From NCBI RefSeq assembly GCF_001668725.1, contig NZ_LZKL01000041.1, positions 1-46,623 of the forward strand: a stretch of 46,623 nt of DNA, read 5' to 3'. Source of the stretch: Mycobacterium sp. E787 (GTDB lineage Bacteria > Actinomycetota > Actinomycetes > Mycobacteriales > Mycobacteriaceae). Below are positions 17,039 through 25,156 of the stretch, in pieces (the stretch's first letter is position 1; every line of letters starts with the position of its first letter). The notes beneath the pieces were generated by a model. The model saw only the letters and a program-made list of their open reading frames with translations. It was not told the DNA's origin and did no database searches. The position numbers and the translations under genes are program-made.

Positions 17039-18160
17039 TCAGTACCCCCCGTTGTGGTAGGGGAAGGTGAGCGGATTGCCCCCGGTCACCGGGCTCGGCT
17101 GCATTCCGATCGTGCGTCCCCACTGCATCTCGAGTTCGGTGAGGTTGCCCTCCCAGCGGGACCCGGTGAAAAGCGAGGTGTCGATGCGGCTCAGCGTCAG
17201 GTCGACGATCATCGTGAGGTTGGCGTAGTCGCCGCGGAACCAGTTCTTGACGGTGGATGTCGGCCACGGGTAGGTGGCTAGGCCGTCCAGGCCCTTGGTG
17301 AGCGCCGGTCCGGCGTCGGCGAGCGACCGCAGCACCGGGGCGATGTCGCGCAGGTTGTTCACCAGCGATTCCTTGCTCTGGTGGATGGTGTCGGCGGCGA
17401 TCGCACTGAACTTGCCGAGTTGATCGATCGCATCGGCGATCTTGGTGCGTTCCTCGGCGAGGATCGCCAAGGCTTTCGGCACCGTCATCAGCGCCTTGTC
17501 CACCACGGGGTCCTTGGAGGCGAATTGCCCGGCGAGCGAGTTGAGGTTCTCGGCCGCGGCGATGATGTCGTCGGTCTGCGCATTGGTGCCTTTGATGAAC
17601 TCGTCGAGCTGTCCGAGCAGGCTGCGCATCTCGTTCTCCCGGCCGCCGAATGCCTTGGCGATCGCCTGGTTGATCTCCTGCAGCTGTCCGATGCCGCCGC
17701 CGTTCAACAGGATTGACACCGAGGCGAGCGTCTGTTCGGTGGTCGGATACATGCTCGCGCGCGACAACGGGATCACCGACCCGTTCTTGAGCTCACCGAC
17801 CGGCGGCTCGTCCTTGGGCGGTGCGAGTTCGATGTGCATCGACCCCAGCAGGCTGGTCTGCCCGAGCTTGGCCGTCGAATTGGCCGGCAGGTGGACATCC
17901 CCGTTGATGCGCATCGTCACCAGGGCATGCCAGTCCTGGAGCTCGATCTTGGTGACGTCGCCGACGTTGACGTCGTCGACGCGCACCCGGGTGTTCTGCT
18001 GGATGGTGACCACGTCAGGCAGTTGCGCCTGGATCGTGTAGGCGTCCGGCCCCCCGCCGGCGGTGCCGGGCAGCTTGAACGAGTTGATGCCGCGCCATTC
18101 GCATCCCGACAGTGCGGCCACGCAGGCGAGGCCGAGCGCGGCGGCCAGCGCGCGTCTCAT
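17039..18160 (-). CDS. mceE: Mce family lipoprotein MceE (LprK-like)
   Basis: A 373-residue MCE subunit with a lipoprotein signal; the lipobox is ALSGC with the lipidated C20. The MCE domain covers about residues 40-115 (NTRVRVDDVNVGDVTKIEL, QTSLLGSMHIELAPP), followed by the helical needle region. MceE is the lipid-anchored subunit in mce operons (LprK in mce1). The start at 18160 overlaps the mceD stop as ATGA; the longer frame upstream is the out-of-phase shadow of the mceD tail. Confidence 0.9.
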   Translation of the reverse strand: MRRALAAALGLACVAALSGCEWRGINSFKLPGTAGGGPDAYTIQAQLPDVVTIQQNTRVRVDDVNVGDVTKIELQDWHALVTMRINGDVHLPANSTAKLGQTSLLGSMHIELAPPKDEPPVGELKNGSVIPLSRASMYPTTEQTLASVSILLNGGGIGQLQEINQAIAKAFGGRENEMRSLLGQLDEFIKGTNAQTDDIIAAAENLNSLAGQFASKDPVVDKALMTVPKALAILAEERTKIADAIDQLGKFSAIAADTIHQSKESLVNNLRDIAPVLRSLADAGPALTKGLDGLATYPWPTSTVKNWFRGDYANLTMIVDLTLSRIDTSLFTGSRWEGNLTELEMQWGRTIGMQPSPVTGGNPLTFPYHNGGY

Positions 18161-19491
18161 GACGCCCCCGTCGGCAGCATGAGGTTCTGCAGGACCTGGG
18201 TCGAGCTCACGTTGTTCTCCGGCGGCGGGGGCGGCGCCTGCGTCGGCTGCGGCTGGTTGTCGAGCACCGCGGGCGGCGGCGCCTCCGGCGTTTGCGGCGC
18301 CTCCGGCGGTGGGGGCGGCGTGTAACCGGGGCGAAGCGAGTCTTCGCTGTAGGTGATCTCGTTGGGCCGGGCCTGCGTGCCGACGAACGGGTTGATCCCG
18401 GCCGGAATGTAGTTGTAGATGCGGTTTTTGATGATCGGGTTCACATACTGCAGGCACAGCTTCGAAACGCGGTCCAAGCGCGCCCGGGCGGCCGCCTCGA
18501 TCGAGCTGCAGATCCACTGCGGGATGTCGGCGAAGTTGTTCAGCGCCAGGATGCCCGTCATCGCGCTCTGCGCGGGCTGGTAGATGTTCATGAAGTTCTG
18601 GAACACCGTCGGGACGACATGCAGGATTTGCTTGATGTCGGCGCGGCTGTCGTTGAGGGCGGTGGTGATGGAGCTCAGCCTGTCGAACGTGACGCCCACG
18701 GACTCCCGGTTCTCGGCGAGGAATTCGCGCAGGTCGGCGAGCGCCCCGTCGAGGCCCTGCACCGCGTTCGCGACTTCGTTGGGGCTGTTCGTCAGTATTG
18801 TCGTCACGCTGGCCAGGTTCTGGTTGAAGGAGGCCAGCAGGTCGCTGCTCGAGTACAGCGCCGAGACCAGCAACTGGAGATTGCGCACGGTGCTGAAGAT
18901 GTCGTCCGCGTGGTCGCCGAGCGCCGAAATCGCCTGCGACAGCTTGATGATCGTGTCACGGGCGGTATCGCCCTGTCCGCGCAGGTTGTCCGCGGCCGAG
19001 TTGATGAATTCGCCCGCCGTATTCACACCCCCGGGCGTCGTCGGCTGCAGGGCATCGGTCAGCTTCTCCAGCTGCTTGCGGAAGTCGTCCCATTCCACCG
19101 GAACCGCCGTGCGGTTCAAGGGAATCGACGCCCCGGGAGTCAGTTTGGGGCCGCCGGAGTAGGCCGGAACGAGCTGGATCGCGCGGGGGGTGACCAACGA
19201 CGGCGACAAGATTGCGGCGCGCGCGCCGGCCGGCACGGCGTACTGCTTGTCCACGGAGAACGTCACCTTGGAGCTCGCCGGCTGCGGCTCGATCTTGTCC
19301 ACCACGCCGACCGCGACGCCGAGGATGCGGATCTCGTCGCCGACGAACAAGCCGTTGGCCTCCGTGAAATACGCCGAGTACGTGTTCTTTTCGACGTCGT
19401 TCCAGAGTTTCCTCGCCACCAGGAACGACGCGGCGACCAACGTCACGGCCAGGCTTACGGCTGTGACCCGGCTCAGGGTTCTTCGCGTCAT
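18157..19491 (-). CDS. mceD: Mce family protein MceD
   Basis: A 444-residue MCE subunit. An N-terminal membrane anchor (VTAVSLAVTLVAASFLVA) precedes the MCE domain (DEIRILGVAVGVVDKIEPQ, SPSLVTPRAIQLVPAYSGG) and a long helical region with conserved FADIPQWICSSIEAAARA. The C-terminal 90 residues are a Pro/Glu/Gln-rich tail (TPPPPPEAPQTPEAPPP), probably disordered. It overlaps mceC upstream and mceE downstream by ATGA. Confidence 0.9.
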   Translation of the reverse strand: MTRRTLSRVTAVSLAVTLVAASFLVARKLWNDVEKNTYSAYFTEANGLFVGDEIRILGVAVGVVDKIEPQPASSKVTFSVDKQYAVPAGARAAILSPSLVTPRAIQLVPAYSGGPKLTPGASIPLNRTAVPVEWDDFRKQLEKLTDALQPTTPGGVNTAGEFINSAADNLRGQGDTARDTIIKLSQAISALGDHADDIFSTVRNLQLLVSALYSSSDLLASFNQNLASVTTILTNSPNEVANAVQGLDGALADLREFLAENRESVGVTFDRLSSITTALNDSRADIKQILHVVPTVFQNFMNIYQPAQSAMTGILALNNFADIPQWICSSIEAAARARLDRVSKLCLQYVNPIIKNRIYNYIPAGINPFVGTQARPNEITYSEDSLRPGYTPPPPPEAPQTPEAPPPAVLDNQPQPTQAPPPPPENNVSSTQVLQNLMLPTGAS

Positions 19492-20663
19492 TGCCCGCCA
19501 CCTTCCGCCGGTGCCGGGCTCGGCTCCGGAGCCGGGCCGGGCGCGGGCCCCGGCGAGGGCGGCTGTGACCAGATCGGGTGCGGCGCATCCTCCGGCGGCA
19601 CGGGCGGGCTCCCGGTCGGCGGGTCGACCGCCTCCGACGGCAGCTTCTGGTTGGGGTCCAGTGGCCGGTCGTACATCCTCGCGTCGAGGGTAGGGCCGCC
19701 CAGCTGACCGGGGATCAGGTTGGCGACGTATGCCTTGAAGAACGGCCCCGAGCCCAGGACCTCACCGAACGACATCGCGTAACGCTTGAACTTCGGCAGC
19801 GTCTGCTGCAGGTCTTCCTTGCGGTTGTCCAGGATCTCGAGCACGCCGTTGAGCTTGTCGAGGGCCGGCTTGAGCTGGGTTCGGTTGTCGTTCACCAGCC
19901 CCGAGATCTGATGCGACACCGCGGTGAGGTTGTTCATCAGCGCGTCGATCGAATCCCGTTCGTCCAGCAGCGCCGCCAGTAACGCGTTGGAGTTCGCCAC
20001 CAGGCCCGCGATCTGCTGGCTGCGCCGGCCCAGCACGCCCGACACCTTGTTGGCGTTGCCGAGCAGGCTGCGCAGTTGCTCGTCGCGGTTGTTGAGGGTC
20101 TGCGAGAATCGGGCCACGCCCTGCAGCGCGGGCCTGAGGTCCGTCGGCGTCTCCTTGAAGGTCTCGGCCAAAGTGGTCAGCGCCGATGACAATTGGTTGG
20201 TGTCGAGGCCACTGATGGTGGTCGTCAGGTCGCCCAGCGCGACCGGAAGGTCGTAGGGCGAGGTGGTGCGCTCCAACGGGATGACGCCCTTCAGCTCGCC
20301 TTCACCGCGCGACGTCAGTTCCAGCATCTTGCTGCCCAGAATCGTCTCGGTCTTGATCGCCGCTTCCGTGCGGTCACCGAGCTGGATCCGCTTGCGGACG
20401 GTGAAGCCCACCCGAACCTTGGTGCCCTCCAACCTGATGTCGCGGACCCTGCCCACGCCCATGCCGGAAACCCGCACCGTGTTACCCACCTTGATGCCAC
20501 CGGCCTCGGAGAAATACGCCGCATAGTCCCTGGTGTTCTTGACGAACGGCAACTTGTCGTACTGGAAGGCGGCCACGGTGACGCAGAGCACGATCGCGGT
20601 GCCTATCACGCCGATCGTGATCGGGCTTCGCGCGCTGAGCGACTTGAGCTTCGGCAACCTCAT
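19488..20663 (-). CDS. mceC: Mce family protein MceC
   Basis: A 391-residue MCE subunit: N-terminal anchor (ITIGVIGTAIVLCVTVAAF), MCE domain (NTVRVSGMGVGRVRDIRLEG, ETILGSKMLELTSRGEGEL), helical region, and a Pro-rich tail. ATG at 20663 was chosen because it overlaps the mceB stop as ATGA; an ATG four codons earlier in the same frame is less likely. Same importer as its neighbours. Confidence 0.9.
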   Translation of the reverse strand: MRLPKLKSLSARSPITIGVIGTAIVLCVTVAAFQYDKLPFVKNTRDYAAYFSEAGGIKVGNTVRVSGMGVGRVRDIRLEGTKVRVGFTVRKRIQLGDRTEAAIKTETILGSKMLELTSRGEGELKGVIPLERTTSPYDLPVALGDLTTTISGLDTNQLSSALTTLAETFKETPTDLRPALQGVARFSQTLNNRDEQLRSLLGNANKVSGVLGRRSQQIAGLVANSNALLAALLDERDSIDALMNNLTAVSHQISGLVNDNRTQLKPALDKLNGVLEILDNRKEDLQQTLPKFKRYAMSFGEVLGSGPFFKAYVANLIPGQLGGPTLDARMYDRPLDPNQKLPSEAVDPPTGSPPVPPEDAPHPIWSQPPSPGPAPGPAPEPSPAPAEGGGQ

Positions 20664-21688
20664 TGCGGCGTGCACCGCCCGCTCGGCTGACCGAGCAGCT
20701 TGACGTAAATCGGATTGCCCCCCTTGCCGTTCAGCTTCAGCAACACCTCGCAGAAGTAGAAGCCGAAGTAGTCGCCGTTGAGCCCCTGCCGGGCCAGCAC
20801 CTGGTAGGTGTCGGGAAGCTGCTTGAGCAGGTTGTCGACGTACTCCCGGTCGGCCAGGACCTGGGCCGACATCCGGTCCGTCTCGTGCACAACGTCCTTG
20901 ATCGGCTGCCGTGCCTGCACCAGCAGATCGGTGACCGAGCCCGCGGCCGCGTTGATGTAGGCCAGTCCGGTCGAGATGTCGTCCTTGCGCTGCGCCAGGC
21001 CGTCGACGAGCGCGGACAGTTTATCCAGCCCGTCGGAGAACTCGTGGTCGCGCGCTGCGAAGGTGTGCAGCACGGTGTTCAGGTTCTTGATCAGCTCACC
21101 GATCAGCTCGCTCCGCCCCGCGAGGGTGGAAGTCAGCGTCGAGGTCTGTGCCAGCACGGAGGCGAGGGTGCCGCCCTGCCCCTGGAAGATCCGCAGCAGT
21201 TCCCCGGACAACGCGTTGACCTGGTCGGGGTCCAGCGCCCGGAACAGCGGGCGGAAGCCCCCGATCAGCGCGTCGATGTCCAGCGCGGGCGACGTCCGCG
21301 CCAGCGGAATCGTCGCGCCGGGCGCCAGGCGGTGCGGCGGCCCCGGCCCCTCCTCGAGGGCGAGATAGCGATCGCCGATCAGGTTCTCGTAGCGCACAAC
21401 CGCTTTCGTGCCCTCGGTGAGGCGGACCCCGTTGTCGACCGAGAAACCGACGGTGACCGTGCCGTCCCGATGCAGGGCAAGGTCGCCGACCTTGCCGACC
21501 TCCACCCCGGCGATGCGGACGAAGTTGCCGGACTTCAGACCGGAGATGTTGGTGAAGACGGCCTGATAGCCGGTGCGATCCTCGAAGCGCAACTGACCGA
21601 ACACCGCGATGAGGGTGAACGTGAACACGAGGCAGACCGTCGTGAAGAGCGCGACGCGCGCGATGATCCCGGAAAGGTTCTTTCTCAT
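20660..21688 (-). CDS. mceB: Mce family protein MceB
   Basis: A 342-residue MCE subunit with an N-terminal anchor (ALFTTVCLVFTFTLIAVFG), MCE domain (NFVRIAGVEVGKVGDLALHR, YENLIGDRYLALEEG) and helical part. It ends with the short cysteine-containing tail usual for MceB (FYFCEVLLKLNG, QPSGRCTPQ). It lacks the long proline tail of MceC, D and F. The start overlaps mceA by ATGA; the frame upstream of it is mceA shadow. Confidence 0.9.
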   Translation of the reverse strand: MRKNLSGIIARVALFTTVCLVFTFTLIAVFGQLRFEDRTGYQAVFTNISGLKSGNFVRIAGVEVGKVGDLALHRDGTVTVGFSVDNGVRLTEGTKAVVRYENLIGDRYLALEEGPGPPHRLAPGATIPLARTSPALDIDALIGGFRPLFRALDPDQVNALSGELLRIFQGQGGTLASVLAQTSTLTSTLAGRSELIGELIKNLNTVLHTFAARDHEFSDGLDKLSALVDGLAQRKDDISTGLAYINAAAGSVTDLLVQARQPIKDVVHETDRMSAQVLADREYVDNLLKQLPDTYQVLARQGLNGDYFGFYFCEVLLKLNGKGGNPIYVKLLGQPSGRCTPQ

Positions 21689-22953
21689 GGGGGCGGCTGA
21701 CCCCCGCGGAAGAAGTAGCGGGGCGCCTCGGGCGGGTTCTTCGTGGTCGGGAAGTAGTTCGACCACCAGGGGTTGCCCGCGGCGACGTTCGTGCGGATCT
21801 CGTTCGGAGCGGCGCCCCACCCGGTGTCGGTGACCAGCGCGCGCACCGGGAAGTTGGCGCTCGGGTCGGGCAGCGAGCCACAGCTGGGCCTGCCGCCAGG
21901 GCCGCCGGTGGCGTTCACCTTGGGCAGGTGCTTCGGGTACCGGTACGGGTCGTCGCCGAAGAGCAGCCCGGCATCCATGATGAACGAATAGCCGTTGCCA
22001 CCCAGCATGTCCCGGCCGCCGTGGTCCACGTACCACTGCGCTCCCGTGAACAGGCAGGTGAACGTCGGCGAGTACTTGTTGAGCAGCGCCGTGGTCGGAT
22101 CGAGCAGGTTGACCGAGCGAACGATGTTGGTCTCGTTGCGGCCGATGACGCTGATCCCCGCCTGACTGAAGCCCGCCGCGGACAACAGCAGCGCGTCGAG
22201 CGACCGCTGGTTTTCGGTGAGGGTGGCGCTGGTTGTCGTCGCCGAGTCGAGGATCGACAGGATGTCTTGTGCCGCATCGGAATAGATGGCCGCCGTCTTG
22301 CCGAACAACCGCCAGTCACGGTGGATCGTGTCCATGCGGGGATTGACGGTCAGCAGGATGTCGTTGGCGTCGACGATCGCCTGCCCGATCCGTTCGCCCT
22401 TGCCGCGCACGGACTGGGCGAACGCCGACAGGATCGAGTTCATCTTCGCCGGGTCGATGGCCTGCACCACGGACTGCAGGTTCTCGAAGACGGTGTTGAC
22501 TTCGACGGTGACATTGCGGGAGTGCAGCACCGCGCCGGGTTTCAGCGGTGTGGGGCTGGGGTGCTCGGGCACGATGAGGTCGACGTACTTTGACCCGAAA
22601 GCGGTGGTCGACTTTATCTCGGCCTCGAGGTTGCTCGGCAGGTACTTGAACGCGTTCGGCTGCAACTTCAATTGGAGCTCAGCCGCTTTCACATCTGTGC
22701 CGATGGACGCGACCTGTCCCACCTCCACGCCGCGAAGCTTGACCTTCGCCCCGGTTTCCATCACCAGGCCCGCCCGGTTCGACACCAGCGTCAGCGGGAC
22801 GAAGTCCTCGAATTTCCCCGAGAACGACGCGGCCGCCAGCGCGACGAGACCCCCGATGAGAACGAACAACGTCGGCGCGAGCCAGATCGGGTCGATCTTG
22901 CTGGAGCGAACCCTGTTTCTCCTGCCGGGGACACCGCTGATGTGGTTGGTCAT
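21685..22953 (-). CDS. mceA: Mce family protein MceA
   Basis: A 422-residue MCE subunit, first of the six. The cytoplasmic N-terminus is basic, then one anchor (WLAPTLFVLIGGLVALAAAS), the MCE domain (GAKVKLRGVEVGQVASIGTD, STTAFGSKYVDLIVP), the helical region, and a C-terminal part with FTCLFTGAQWYVDHGG typical of MceA. It starts 4 nt after yrbEB. In the mce1 and mce4 systems such complexes import fatty acids and sterols respectively; the substrate here is unknown. Confidence 0.92.
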   Translation of the reverse strand: MTNHISGVPGRRNRVRSSKIDPIWLAPTLFVLIGGLVALAAASFSGKFEDFVPLTLVSNRAGLVMETGAKVKLRGVEVGQVASIGTDVKAAELQLKLQPNAFKYLPSNLEAEIKSTTAFGSKYVDLIVPEHPSPTPLKPGAVLHSRNVTVEVNTVFENLQSVVQAIDPAKMNSILSAFAQSVRGKGERIGQAIVDANDILLTVNPRMDTIHRDWRLFGKTAAIYSDAAQDILSILDSATTTSATLTENQRSLDALLLSAAGFSQAGISVIGRNETNIVRSVNLLDPTTALLNKYSPTFTCLFTGAQWYVDHGGRDMLGGNGYSFIMDAGLLFGDDPYRYPKHLPKVNATGGPGGRPSCGSLPDPSANFPVRALVTDTGWGAAPNEIRTNVAAGNPWWSNYFPTTKNPPEAPRYFFRGGQPPP

Positions 22954-22957
22954 GCGA

Positions 22958-23806
22958 TCACCCCGACAGATTGAAATTGCCGTGCTGGCCGTAGACGGAC
23001 AGCGAAATCATCAGGCAGACAAAGGCGGTGATGATCATCGACGTCCGCACCGAGCGGCCCACAGCCTCACCCACCCCGGCGGGACCACCGGTCGCGTTGA
23101 AGCCGTAGTACGTGTGCACGACCATCACACCGGTCGCCATGCTCAGCGCCGCCACGAACGACCACAGCAGGTCGTTGGGGCGCAGAAACGTGGAGAAGTA
23201 GTGCTCGTAGACGCCGCGGGACTGCCCGTAGACGTAGATGGTGAGCGACTTCGCCGCGACGAACGACATCAGCACCGCGACGGCGTAGAGCGGGATCACC
23301 ACCAGGACGCCGGCGATGATCCGCGTCGACGCCAGGTAGGTGATCGCGCGGATGCCCATGACCTCCAGCGCGTCGATCTCCTCGTTGATCCGCATGGCGC
23401 CCAGCTGGGCGGTCGCCCCGGCCCCGATCGTCGCCGACAACGCCAGGCCGGCCGTGCACGGCGCGATCATGCGGACGTTCAGGAACGCCGACAGAAAACC
23501 GGTCAGCGCTTCCACACCGATGTTGGACAGGGTGTCGTAGCCCTGCACCGCGACCAGCGCGCCGGTGGTCAGGGTGAGGAACCCGATGATGCCTACGGTT
23601 CCCCCGATCACCGCCAGCGCACCGGTGCCCATGCCCATCTCGGCGATCAGGCGCAGCAGCTCGCCCGGATAGCGGCGGACCGCGTCGCCGATGTTAGCCA
23701 GGGACCTTCCGTAGAACGCGGTCTGTTCGCCGAGCTTGCGGGTGGCCTCCACCAGCCTCGGGCCGAACTCGGCCAGCCAGGACTGCTCGCGGGCGGCGTC
23801 GCTCAT
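22958..23806 (-). CDS. yrbEB: YrbE-type permease B of the mce importer
   Basis: A 282-residue MlaE/YrbE-family inner-membrane permease with about five to six membrane segments. The family signature APCTAGLALSATIGAGATAQLGAMRINEEIDALEVMG is spread over residues 120-155, the EEIDALEVMG part being the site that contacts the ATPase. It pairs with YrbEA as the permease dimer. The ATPase MceG (Mkl) is not encoded in this window, as usual for mycobacteria. The start overlaps yrbEA by ATGA. Confidence 0.92.
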   Translation of the reverse strand: MSDAAREQSWLAEFGPRLVEATRKLGEQTAFYGRSLANIGDAVRRYPGELLRLIAEMGMGTGALAVIGGTVGIIGFLTLTTGALVAVQGYDTLSNIGVEALTGFLSAFLNVRMIAPCTAGLALSATIGAGATAQLGAMRINEEIDALEVMGIRAITYLASTRIIAGVLVVIPLYAVAVLMSFVAAKSLTIYVYGQSRGVYEHYFSTFLRPNDLLWSFVAALSMATGVMVVHTYYGFNATGGPAGVGEAVGRSVRTSMIITAFVCLMISLSVYGQHGNFNLSG

Positions 23807-24570
23807 TTGGCGGTCACCTTCACTCCGAGTGCGGTGCTCAAGATGTTGATGAAGAACAGCGCCATGAACGAGAACACCACGGTCTCGTTCACCGCGTTGC
23901 CGACGCCGGTGGGGCCGCCGCCCACCGACAGGCCCTTGTAGCAGGCGATCAGGCCCGCCGACAGTCCGAAAAGCGTGGCCTTGATGAGCGAGATCACGAC
24001 CTGCGGCAGCCCGGTGACCAGAGTCATGCCCGCGATGAAGGCGCCGGGGGTGACGTGCTGGACGAAGACGACGAAGACGTAGCTGCCGACCAATCCGGTG
24101 ACGGCGACCACCGAGTACAGCAACACCGCGACGAAAATCGCGGCGAGGATGCGCGGCACCACCAGCGCCTGGATCGGGTTGACGCCGATCACCTTCATCG
24201 CGTCGATTTCCTCGCGGATGGTGCGCGCGCCCAGGTCGGCACACATCGCAGTCGACCCGGCGCCCGAAACCACCATCGCCGTGACGACCGGCCCCACCTG
24301 GGTCACCGACGCCAGTCCCGCGCCCGCGCCAGAAAGGTCACCGGCGCCGATCTCGACCAGCAGGATGTTGAGGACGAACACGATGAGCACCGTGTAGGGG
24401 ATCGACAGCATGATCGTCGGGAAGATCGACACGCGGGCGACGAACCAGATCTGCTCGAGGATTTCCCGCCAGGCCCACGGTCGCCGCACCACCGTGAACA
24501 GCGCCTCGGCGGTGAACAGGAAGAATCCGCCCAGCGCGTTCATGGGCTTGGCAATGGTGGTGCCGTTCAT
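23803..24570 (-). CDS. yrbEA: YrbE-type permease A of the mce importer
   Basis: A 255-residue MlaE/YrbE permease and the first gene of the operon. Motifs: ILLVEIGAGDLSGAGAGLAS, GSTAMCADLGARTIREEIDA followed by MKVIG, and GPTGVGNAVNETVV near the C-terminus. ATG at 24570 is the first possible start because an in-frame TGA lies four codons upstream. The Shine-Dalgarno is weak. The whole operon runs yrbEA-yrbEB-mceABCDEF, two Mce-associated genes, CAP, sulfur-oxidation fusion, with overlaps or short gaps throughout. Confidence 0.92.
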   Translation of the reverse strand: MNGTTIAKPMNALGGFFLFTAEALFTVVRRPWAWREILEQIWFVARVSIFPTIMLSIPYTVLIVFVLNILLVEIGAGDLSGAGAGLASVTQVGPVVTAMVVSGAGSTAMCADLGARTIREEIDAMKVIGVNPIQALVVPRILAAIFVAVLLYSVVAVTGLVGSYVFVVFVQHVTPGAFIAGMTLVTGLPQVVISLIKATLFGLSAGLIACYKGLSVGGGPTGVGNAVNETVVFSFMALFFINILSTALGVKVTAK

Positions 24571-25156
24571 AACGCGCGCTCAACGCGACGCACGTCCCTT
24601 TGCCTCAACGCGTTCCCCATTTTCGTAACACCATTAATCCGTTTGTAATTAGCTGGTCCGAAGGTGAGCAGCGCTGTTTACAAACGACCGCGATGTCTCG
24701 TTGCGCGCATAGACCACGCGAGGAATTTATTGGCAAAGCTATGCCCGGCGTCAGGGTTGCAATCACCTAGAAGAAATATGCCCAGGCGCGAAATTTGCTG
24801 CGCCGACGAACTCCACAGGGCGATTCATAGCCCCTGACCTGGGTCAAGTGAACGTCGGCTGGACCGAAGGGCAACCAGCCAGGGTGGTCCGCGCCACAGT
24901 CCCGGCCAGCGCACGCGCGAGGACCCCACGCCGGCGCGGACCGCGGCGACCCGCGGTTCGCCCACACCGATGCCGCGCCGGGATTCGCCACGTCGCGAAT
25001 GCATCTCACCCATGCCGAAATCCGCTCGACTATTCGGGGCCGCCGGATTCTGATTCCGGCTGTCACCGCCGCACGCAACAGTTCGGATTGCTCGAGCGAA
25101 ATACAAGGCTTGGGTTCAGGGTGAGCGCAATTCGCCTCGGATTGCCCCGATGAAAC
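24571..25156. other. 586-bp non-coding region upstream of the mce operon
   Basis: No convincing gene. Short open frames on both strands have no family similarity, no good ribosome binding site and Arg/Pro-rich translations. The region must hold the mce promoter and the end of the desulfurase transcript. Visible elements are an inverted pair GTTTGTAA / TTACAAAC (24641-24685) and a small palindrome TGACCTGGGTCA (24835-24846). The AT content rises near 24600-24780, as expected for a promoter region. Confidence 0.6.
24641..24685. promoter_or_regulatory. Inverted repeat, candidate mce operator
   Basis: GTTTGTAA at 24641-24648 and its exact inverse TTACAAAC at 24678-24685, centres 37 bp apart, 71-115 bp upstream of yrbEA. 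The spacing and position would suit a regulator that binds two sites. The motif does not match the KstR consensus I know. No regulator gene is adjacent. Confidence 0.35.

Noticed and set aside
24767..25153. Small genes in the mce upstream region
   Set aside because: The open frames on both strands lack ribosome binding sites and similarity, and have compositions expected of random GC-rich DNA.
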